Positions 56,515 to 64,000 of a stretch of DNA of 64,000 nucleotides are shown piece by piece. A program made the position numbers and the translations under genes. Every line of letters starts with the position of its first letter. The stretch's first letter is position 1. The notes below the pieces were generated by a model. It was not told the origin of the DNA. It searched no databases and was given only the letters and a program-made list of their open reading frames with translations. This DNA is from Acanthococcus lagerstroemiae (lineage: Eukaryota > Arthropoda > Insecta > Hemiptera > Eriococcidae): contig CM063107.1 of NCBI GenBank assembly GCA_031841125.1, positions 23,950,499 to 24,014,498 of the forward strand, given 5' to 3'.

Positions 56515-57014
56515 NNNNNNNNNNNNNNNNNNNNNNNNNNNNNNNNNNNNNNNNNNNNNNNNNNNNNNNNNNNNNNNNNNNNNNNNNNNNNNNNNNNNNN
56601 NNNNNNNNNNNNNNNNNNNNNNNNNNNNNNNNNNNNNNNNNNNNNNNNNNNNNNNNNNNNNNNNNNNNNNNNNNNNNNNNNNNNNNNNNNNNNNNNNNNN
56701 NNNNNNNNNNNNNNNNNNNNNNNNNNNNNNNNNNNNNNNNNNNNNNNNNNNNNNNNNNNNNNNNNNNNNNNNNNNNNNNNNNNNNNNNNNNNNNNNNNNN
56801 NNNNNNNNNNNNNNNNNNNNNNNNNNNNNNNNNNNNNNNNNNNNNNNNNNNNNNNNNNNNNNNNNNNNNNNNNNNNNNNNNNNNNNNNNNNNNNNNNNNN
56901 NNNNNNNNNNNNNNNNNNNNNNNNNNNNNNNNNNNNNNNNNNNNNNNNNNNNNNNNNNNNNNNNNNNNNNNNNNNNNNNNNNNNNNNNNNNNNNNNNNNN
57001 NNNNNNNNNNNNNN
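56515..57014. other. assembly gap of 500 N
   Basis: The window contains exactly 500 consecutive N, a conventional scaffold gap size. True distance and content are unknown. Frames that cross it are meaningless. Confidence 1.
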
Positions 57015-57379
57015 TACCGAAAAGTAGTAAAGAATAGAATTGAATTGATATCCTTACAGCATACGTCTGGCTAATGAGGTCATTTATTGAAAAAATCTGG
57101 GAACCACCGTTTATGTAGCAGTTTTTGTGAAAAGAATTCATTGGCTTAAACTTTAAATGTACTCGGAAATAATCGCCGATTGTCAGCTTCATTTCTTTTG
57201 TGTGAAGGTCAATAAGCAAGAACTGCATACCGAGTTCATAAAAGATAAATTTTTTTTTTTACGCTGTGGATTGGGTGCGGCTACTGGGGCCATTTGCCCA
57301 GGGGGTGATTTTGTGAAGATATTTGATTTTTGGTAATAGGGTTGAGCCGAAAAAACCGGCATTGTCTGTCAAGGTTGTG

Positions 57380-57455
57380 CGAGTCGAGTCGCCACGAGCC
57401 CGGAACCTCCGGATCACAAGTACAGCGCGGTGACCACTCGGCCACACAGACCTCA
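57380..57455 (-). mobile_element. tRNA-like SINE head, degraded copy 4
   Basis: On the minus strand it reads GAGGTCTGTGTGGCCGAGTG, then GCGCTGTACTTGTGATCCGG and a decayed B box (GGTTCCGGGCTCG). Only a trace of the body (TGCCGGTTTTTTCGGC near 57345) is visible. Acceptor-stem pairing is absent, so it is not a tRNA gene. Confidence 0.65.
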
Positions 57456-58329
57456 AAAGGTAGTTTCTGGTCCCTTCACTTGACGGTGTATTTTGAAGTA
57501 GTTCAATGACGTCAGTGATTTTTCTGGGTTCTTTCCGTATGCATATGCAGTGACTTTTTGGGTCCGGCGTTGTGGGCAGGAGGTTAGCGGTGGGAATAAC
57601 CTCCTGGCGGTGGGGAAGAGGGCCACTAGTGTCGGGAAAAGGGCCGATGATGACGGCGGAAGATTGCTGTGAGGAAGGGTCTCTTGGTTTTGGTGGTGAT
57701 GGGAAGTTAGGGCTCAGAAATCGGTGTATCGGCCACCTTTATGCATGAGAAGTGAACAGCGCATCATGTGAAAGGATTGTATGAAGTACATGAACTGATA
57801 TTTACAGAGAGCAGAAAGTCAAATAGATTGTGAAGAGTGTGAAAGAAATTTGCCTTTAAAGACCTTCTTAATAATATTATATTAGCAGATTCTCTTTGTA
57901 ATATAGAGAATAGGCGAGTAACGTGGTTATCTTTACACTTTTCAGAGCACTGTACTACATGTTTCGATACCCTCCTTTGATGAGGGAGGAAAACTTTTTA
58001 CCCCAAAATAAAACGAAGTACGTCTACTCTGAAACACCAGAGGGACAAAAAGGAAGTTTTTCCAATAAAAAATCATAGCACGAGTTAAGATAATGTTTGA
58101 TTTCTAATTCGTCGCCTTATTTTAAGTCAGAATAATGCGTAAACGTGAGCAAATTCCATACCTTGATTTTCTGAAACCTGGTGGAGATCTACCCCTATCT
58201 TCACCACGGGTTACGACCGAAGAAATAGACAAACATAATATTATGAATATATTAATTCTTATACTCGGGAAGAATGGACTGGTCTACGTATGTTTCCGCC
58301 AGAAGAACAAATAGAAGGTTGTTAACCAT
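57456..58329. other. interval without recognised features
   Basis: A G-rich patch at about 57560-57720 (GGTGGGAATAACCTCC, GGGAAAAGGGCC) lies in otherwise AT-rich DNA. No gene is supported. Confidence 0.4.
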
Positions 58330-58690
58330 TAATTTTTAAAGTCTGAAAAATCGAGAATTAGATTTTTGGAGTTGAGGGCAGGTTTCACCCCTCGGGTCCA
58401 CAAAGTATTTTAGTCGAAAAAATAAAGTCCTTAAAAAAGTAAGAAAAATCGAGAGTGAAACTTTTTGGCGTAGACTGCGAAGGTTTACCCCTCAAGTTTC
58501 CAAAAGATTCCGATCGAAAATAAAAATAAAAGGTTCGATCGAAAATAAAAATAAAAGGTTCGACAAGAATAATGCTTCAGGTTCAACATATCAAGAATGA
58601 CATTTTTGCAGTTGGGGCGGAGGCCTACCCTTCAGGTCCACAAGAGATTTCAATTCACAGAGGGTCACCAATAAAGTCTCGAAAATCGAT
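58330..58690. repeat. degenerate tandem repeat, about 120-130 bp unit, three copies
   Basis: Each unit has AAATCGAGA, a TTTTTGG(A/C)G(T)-like segment, GGTTTACCCCTC(A/G)-like sequence, then TCCACAA and ATTTC or ATTCCGATCGAAAATAAA. Within the second unit the 25-bp segment CGATCGAAAATAAAAATAAA plus AGGTT is itself duplicated exactly (58512 and 58537). Confidence 0.75.
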
Positions 58691-58859
58691 TTGACTCATC
58701 TACTAAAGATAAAAAATCACCTTTGAAAAGACCTGCGGGTAGCGAGTAAATTTTCGATGATGCCTTTCGTTCACATATTTTTTATCCCTTCGTTGGGTTT
58801 TGGGAGGTACATTGTACCACGGGTTTTGAGTTTTGTTTAACTAGATTAGTCCGGTAAAC

Positions 58860-59340
58860 CAGACAGAATTCTCAGCCGAGTCTTGTGAATGGACTCCATG
58901 CGACAAAATATTGGTTGGATTGAAGGCTGACTCGACAGAGTCCCACGCAGTCTTTTGTAAGGCACTGCCGATTGCTTACTCGATCAGCAACAACATTCCA
59001 TTTTATTGATGGAGATCCGATCCAGGAAAGGGTTACTTTCGAATCTGACCAGAGTCTTACAAGATCAACATCTGTGTAAGAGCACAATGATTAGCGTTTG
59101 TTGAGAGAATTCGAATAATAAAAGCGCCTGACACAATTCTAGCCGCGCAACCGAAACTTCTTTCAAGGGAGCTACCTACCCTCAATTTTTCGAACATATA
59201 GTAAGTAATAATAAAGAAACAAACAATTTTTGCCTAGTCGATGATGCCACAATAAATCACGGCTCCATATATGCGACCGTAAGTGTCGTTGAAGAGTCAG
59301 AGGAGCCACGCAGTTCGACTCGTGTATTAAAGAGTGCAGT
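58860..59340 (-). pseudogene. BEL/Pao-type LTR retrotransposon RNase H remnant
   Basis: The minus-strand frame DLVRLWSDSKVTLSWIGSPS followed by IKWNVVADRVSN is the hallmark of the BEL/Pao RNase H region (V-x-LW-(T/S)DSK-x-VL-x-WI, then a W/F-x-V-x-(A)-(N/D)RV). After a frame change the next box reads WDSVESAFNPTNILSHGV, like the W-x-x-V-x-(S/T)-x-x-NPAD-x-x-(S/T)RG motif. Upstream SSLERSFGCAARIVSGAFII resembles the (L)PRLEL-x-A-A box. No LTRs, protease or integrase were found nearby. Stops and frameshifts make it non-functional. The domain degrades RNA during reverse transcription. Confidence 0.75.
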
Positions 59341-59439
59341 AAAAATGTACATAGGTACCTTTCGATTTTATTTAGGATGTGCAGATTAACTCTAAAACTT
59401 CGTCAGTCCTTCAGGAAAGTCATCGGTGGCGGAACGGGA

Positions 59440-60085
59440 GGTGCAACGGATGTAGTTGCATCACCTGGAAAAATTAAGGGGTTGCATTACACCTCCTAAA
59501 AAAATTGAGGGGTGCATTGCCCCCCCTGAAAAAAATTGAAAAGAGAAAAGAAGCGAAAAAAGGAAACGAAAAACGAGGCTAAGTCTGAGATATGACAAGA
59601 GATTTTGGCCCACCATTTTCAGGAAGGGCTACGTTCCTGGACCCCCTGCTAACTCTGTTACACCTCAATCCCTCTCTACAGGCTTCTCCTTCTGCGGCTC
59701 CACACCTACGGCCTCCTCTCTCCAACCCCCTCGAAGATCCACTTGTCCTCCAATCAAGAGCTCCCACCACCATGACCATTCCTCCCCCACGAGAACCGCC
59801 CCCTCGGGATCCTCTCCCCAGCCCCTCCAGCACCACGGCCTTCAAGGACTTCCTCCTCCACCAAGACCTCTTATTCACCTTAAGCCCCCCGCCGCCCAGG
59901 GCGTTTATCTCCCTCCACAGCACCCGTCCCCACCGTGGCCCCCTGAAGGAGCTCCCTTCTCCACCATGAACCCCCTTGCTCAAGGGTAGACCAACCGGAT
60001 AGAAACGAGCAATCAAGTGGCAGGGTAGGAGTTTTTTTCCCCGGTGGAAGGGGCGGCCGGGGCGGTGGAGGCGGAGGCGGCAGAT
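59440..60085. repeat. C-rich/G-rich low-complexity segment
   Basis: 59590-59970 is unusually C-rich on this strand and opens a 125-codon plus frame and a 145-codon minus frame with low-complexity Pro/Ser or Gly products. Short words (CTCCACC, CCCCCTC) recur. It is bracketed by GGTGGCGGAACGGGAGG and GGGGCGGCCGGGGCGGTGGA. I regard it as non-coding. Confidence 0.5.
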
Positions 60086-60109
60086 TTTACTTTTTTAGTA
60101 TACAGAGAG

Positions 60110-60800
60110 ATAACTCAGCATACGCGTAGTTTCATCAGAACTCAGAAATAGTGCGCCAAGTATTCATGAGAGTGAGGAGGGGGCAGGCTTAGTAGTAATA
60201 TAGTAATATAGCGCAGAAGGTGATGTAAAAATAATATCACTACCTTAGCACAATACGGCACAAAGTGATACCTTATAAAAACTCAAAAATAGCAGGGCTG
60301 GGTCCACTTCTGAAAGTAAGGTTCTGTTTCCAGAATGACGGCACAACTTAGCACCAATCAGCCCAAGTATTATTTCATCAAAATTCGAACATGGCCGGTA
60401 GGCCTTCTTCGGGGATTGGTGTTATTACAGCGAAAGAGTATAGCGGATGAGGTAACCAAGCACAACTAAGCCATCATAAATGTTGTTTTCTCAAGTTTCG
60501 GAAACGGGGACTTGGGTCATTTCCAGAAGTCCAGAATGGTAGGGCCATGGTAAAAAATAATGACCACACAACTTTCGCATAATTTAACACAACTCAGCAC
60601 AAGTGATTTCGTCTAAATCCGAATGTAGCGGTCCTGACTCACTTTGGGTGTGGGAGGCTATAGGTAGTAATTCATCGAAGGGGTGGGTTAAAAGATAATA
60701 ATGGCATACCCTTAAACAAATTCAGCGCAAGTGTTGTTTCATAAATAAATAAAAAACATAGCGGAGCCTAGTTCGCTAGTTCTGACGTTAGTTTCTTACG
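60110..60800. repeat. degenerate tandem repeat, about 115-bp unit, about six copies
   Basis: CACAACT(T/C)AGCAC followed within 20-30 bases by AAGTATTATTTCATC or AAGTGATTTCGTC recurs near 60120, 60245, 60350, 60463, 60590 and 60715. Each is followed by AAATAGC- or ATGGCCGG-like sequence. Copies are strongly diverged. Confidence 0.55.
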
Positions 60801-62740
60801 TATCTATAACAACAAAAACAAAGTCCATCACCTACATCGTAAACACTCAGCAACATAATGCTCGTCTATATAAAACAAGTTGCATAATCCTGTGTCGTAA
60901 GGCGTCAACAGTGAACAGAAAGTATCCATTTGTCGATCTATTACAGTACTGTTATTTTTTTTATTGTAATAAATAGTAGTACCGTGCTCTTTCTTTTTTC
61001 ATTTTATTGAGCAATGTAAGTGTTGAATTCTTTTTTGTTTTCAGTGGAAGTAATCAGTACCTTCCATGCAGTAAAATTACCACTTTTTTCTTGAAAAAGT
61101 TAAATAGGGGCATAACTAATTTAAGAGTGAATTTATTGAGATTTTCACAGCTGATCAAAAGGATACATGGACGTACATTTTTCTTCACTTTTTTGACTTT
61201 CATTGTACAGTGTTCATTCGCAAAACAGAGAATAAAAAATTGGTTGTATTCCATTTACATACGTACGAGTGAGATAAAAGTCCATGAGAAAAATTGTAAA
61301 AAAGGTATATTTTAGTGCAATTCGAAACAGTATCCGTAGTAAAATGAATAGATGCGAGTTGTTCGTAATAAAAACAAGTTACTTAAAGCGACGCATCACA
61401 GATACAACGTTAGTAGGGAACATAGTAAGTCAGTAGATGAATGCAGACTTTAGAGCTTCAACTACATACTATCATTGTCATTCGTGAAAACGAAAATCAG
61501 CAGAAATTTCAAATGCATAAGAGCACAAACACATATTGGGTCAAGTTTGAGCGAGTACCATAGAGAGGCAGCAACACGGCAGATCTGTCACAATTTATAC
61601 TACATACAGCATACAGTTCTGCAACATACAAACATAAGCAAATAAGGAAAAACGGTATCATAACGGCCTACACATTTCCATTTCCCTGCAATCCATTTTT
61701 GCCGGGGGTTCATGACATTAACTAATTGGAAACAAATTTTTTCTCACAATATTCAAAACGCTTGTTGTGTGACAATTTCTTTAAGTACTTTTGGCTGCAC
61801 AGTAACATACAACTGGATACTAAGATCCAACAGATAGAAATGGGGGAAAACGTAGTAATTTCTCATAATATTCAAAACAATTAAAATCATTTGAAGGATT
61901 ACATTCATATTTTAAAAGGAAAATACGGCTTCTGTCACAAAGGCACACATGAACGATGAACTATGCTTCTTTCTAAAATTGTTTCTATTTCCAATTCATC
62001 TTTTCAAAAGGAAATAATTAAACGAATATCTAGCAAATGGAATGGTAGAATGACAAATACAAATACAGTAGAACACAAATTAAAAATTTTACTATAAAAA
62101 CGGAAGAGGTGTGACAATATAATTTCTTTCAATGTAATTAAAAAAAAAACTAATGTATGGGTTTCATTGACCACTAATTGTGGACAGGGATATACGGCAC
62201 TGGATTTGCTATACACAAAATGAAAACAAATTACATTTTTTCCATGAATTAGGAGCATCGTTCTTCGATAAACCGTTGTGTTCTGAACAAGGATATTATT
62301 CACCAAATGAAGGAACAGAACTTTTTCCAGAACGCTGGAGTAATAGAGATGAGAATATCCTACGATGAATGCGAATGATTTGACCTTGCATGAGACGAAA
62401 TGTGGCGTAAAAATGTGTACAGAAATAATGAAACTGACAGAACAGAATGCCATTACTCACAATTAACATCGAGTATCTCCGTCAGAGGCGTAGTATTATA
62501 TAAAAATGAGCAAACTTGCGAGTGCTACAATTCTGCAAACACGTCACACATATCGTTCCAGATTAAAATAATGTTGTACTTCATGAAGTATATACCTGTA
62601 ACATGGCACAAATAAGATTACTATCAGGTTCTGATATATAAAGTAGTTACCGTCTAAATTATAAAGAACGCCACTAAGAACAAAGCAATTAATGCAGATT
62701 CTACTTATGTACCAGAGGGTACTCGGGTAACGTATTGTTG
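60801..62740. other. 1.9 kb interval, nothing recognised
   Basis: Reading frames of 60-149 codons occur on both strands in AT-rich DNA without known domains. No repeat or RNA gene is evident. Confidence 0.4.
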
Positions 62741-63080
62741 CAGAGCGACTACCGACTACGTACTCGGTAGTTGGTTTCACGATACCAATACCAAGTATAC
62801 TTGTTCAGGAATCGTTTTATGATTAGCGCTGTATTATGACTCATCTATGGGCTAGCGTTTCATCTTCATCATGTTCCTAGGGTAGGTTAGGTGGTGCAGA
62901 GGTGCAGTAGTGATGCCTTATCAGTGATACTTGTAATTGGCGATACCATATCACAAAAATGATTACTTGTTGCTGCAATATCAAGTATACTCGGTATCGT
63001 CCGAGTACTATTCGGTATCGTTTTAAGCGATACGATATCGAATACCACATGAGCATATACTCGTATCGTGCACTGCTCTG
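62741..63080. mobile_element. probable hAT-like element with GTATCG/TACTCGG subterminal repeats
   Basis: CAGAGCGACTACCGACTACG at the left and CAGAGCAGTGCACGATACGA on the other strand at the right share only the CAGAGC tip. Both sides are dense with CGGTA, TACTCGG and GTATCG words in both orientations. The tip resembles that of the element at 53976-54749. The expected 8-bp target duplication is not clear. Confidence 0.5.
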
Positions 63081-63607
63081 GTATGTACACAGAGAAAAGT
63101 TGAACATGAAGACATCCATTCAAGTTAGAGAAGAACAAAATACGCAGTAGCAACTCAACGGCCCTAACAAAAACATTCACTTATTGCGGAGAATTTTCTT
63201 TAAAAAATTATAATTACATAAGGTCTGAGTATAAATTCTCGTACTCACAATAATTTTCGTAGGCCGTTTGTATGCAGCGTGTCTCATTTGTTGGTTACAC
63301 AAGGAACAAACTGTAACTAGATTCCTTCATTAGATATTCTACCATCTTATTGTCAGTCACACTTCCAAGACTGAAAAAACATTCAAGTCATCAAATTTTA
63401 AAAATACTCACTAAGAAACTATGCAGTATAATATCGTGTCTTACAAGATTAACAAAACAAGAAGTTCGTGAACACAGTTCCCGTTTTTTAACTTTGAAGA
63501 ACTAATGAAAAATAATCTGTAAGAATAACTGAACTCACTCACCGAACAATAATTAATAGGTCAACTAATTATGGATTTCCTGGCTCCCAATTTACAGCAA
63601 CGCCAAA

Positions 63608-63653
63608 GTCAACATCTTAGACCATATAGTATATATGGTCTAAGGTCAACATC
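63608..63653. repeat. palindromic 28-bp insertion between GTCAACATC direct repeats
   Basis: GTCAACATC occurs at 63608-63616 and 63645-63653. Between them is TTAGACCATATAGTATATAT then GGTCTAAG, a near-perfect palindrome: 13-bp arms around GTA, counting the last base of the left repeat. Confidence 0.9.
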
Positions 63654-63892
63654 AATACAGGATAACAATAAATTATTATCAAATACCAAATAGCAATCAC
63701 TACAATTTTTCTTCTCAGTTTCATCATTTTTTCATAACTCAAAAGTGGATCAAATAATCTATTTTCGTTATATGCTCTCTTTTTTCTGTCAGCCAGTCTG
63801 CTTCTTTCAAATTCCCTACTGAAAGTACAACATTCATTCTATTCCCACATTTCATTATTCCGAGGATGGCTGCACTACATTTTTTAAGAAAT

Positions 63893-63945
63893 TGCGGCCT
63901 CTTGGTATTGTGGCCTCTTGGTATTGCGGTCTCTTGGTATTGCGG
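63893..63945. repeat. 16-bp tandem repeat, just over three copies
   Basis: GCGGCCTCTTGGTATT, GTGGCCTCTTGGTATT and GCGGTCTCTTGGTATT follow one another, then GCGGTC. It has no coding role that I can see. Confidence 0.95.
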
Positions 63946-64000
63946 TCAACATAGATGGGCCACTTATCGGTATTTTCATGAAACTATTGCAGCGCTCACA

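Noticed and set aside
56465..57228. Frames of 190 and 241 codons crossing the run of N
   Set aside because: Most of their length is unknown sequence; the flanking codons show no family.
57380..57455. Functional tRNA gene on the minus strand
   Set aside because: The B box is decayed and there is no acceptor stem. It resembles the SINE head.
59579..60016. Pro-rich (plus) and Gly-rich (minus) frames of 125 and 145 codons
   Set aside because: Both strands are open because the DNA is C-rich and low in complexity. There is no recognisable domain or gene context.

Overview
This window looks like non-coding, transposon-rich nuclear DNA of an animal, most likely an insect. The pointers are the mix of mobile elements (R1/Jockey-like, RTE-like and BEL/Pao retroelements, hAT-type DNA transposons, tRNA-headed SINEs), split exons with GT..AG borders, long satellite arrays, a 500-base run of N, and two fossil pieces of a very AT-rich mitochondrial genome. 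One piece needs TGA to be read as Trp, as in the invertebrate mitochondrial code. A sap-feeding hemipteran is possible, but I cannot fix the species. I recognise no intact host gene, no functional tRNA, no rRNA and nothing prokaryotic.

Layout. 0-7.6 kb: small hAT-like elements, a SINE, an intron-containing hAT-type transposase gene on the minus strand (7034-5032, broken by one stop and one frameshift) and a 356-bp foldback. 7.6-13.6 kb: a broken R1-like LINE, a tandem repeat interrupted by a small transposon, then a LINE tail fused to an antisense SINE. 14.6-15.3 kb: a 44-bp minisatellite and a mitochondrial nad1 fossil joined to a reverse-transcriptase scrap. 17.3-20.9 kb: nested inverted-repeat transposons in which several insertions can be ordered. 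22.8-34.3 kb: a block of four unrelated satellite or minisatellite families, the largest with a higher-order repeat of about 0.9 kb. 36-42 kb: a MITE and pieces of three LINEs. 43.0-44.35 kb: a recently inserted, 5'-truncated RTE-like LINE with an exact 15-bp target duplication and an unbroken reading frame. 44.5-46.8 kb: a long-TIR DNA element holding a broken Cys-rich gene and a second transposon. 49.9 kb: a cox2 mitochondrial fossil. 50.7-55.4 kb: RTE and Jockey scraps and matryoshka-style DNA transposons, two with perfect 8-bp target duplications. 56.5 kb: assembly gap. 57-64 kb: a tRNA-like scrap, a BEL/Pao RNase H remnant, degenerate tandem repeats and a small palindromic insertion.

The coding-like segments are remnants of separate selfish elements and do not form a pathway. 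The most notable points are a tRNA-headed repeat whose body is the reverse complement of a LINE coding tail, the nad1/LINE chimera, the higher-order satellite block, and the Cys-rich gene inside a long-TIR transposon. Stretches between listed features are AT-rich DNA with only short chance reading frames.
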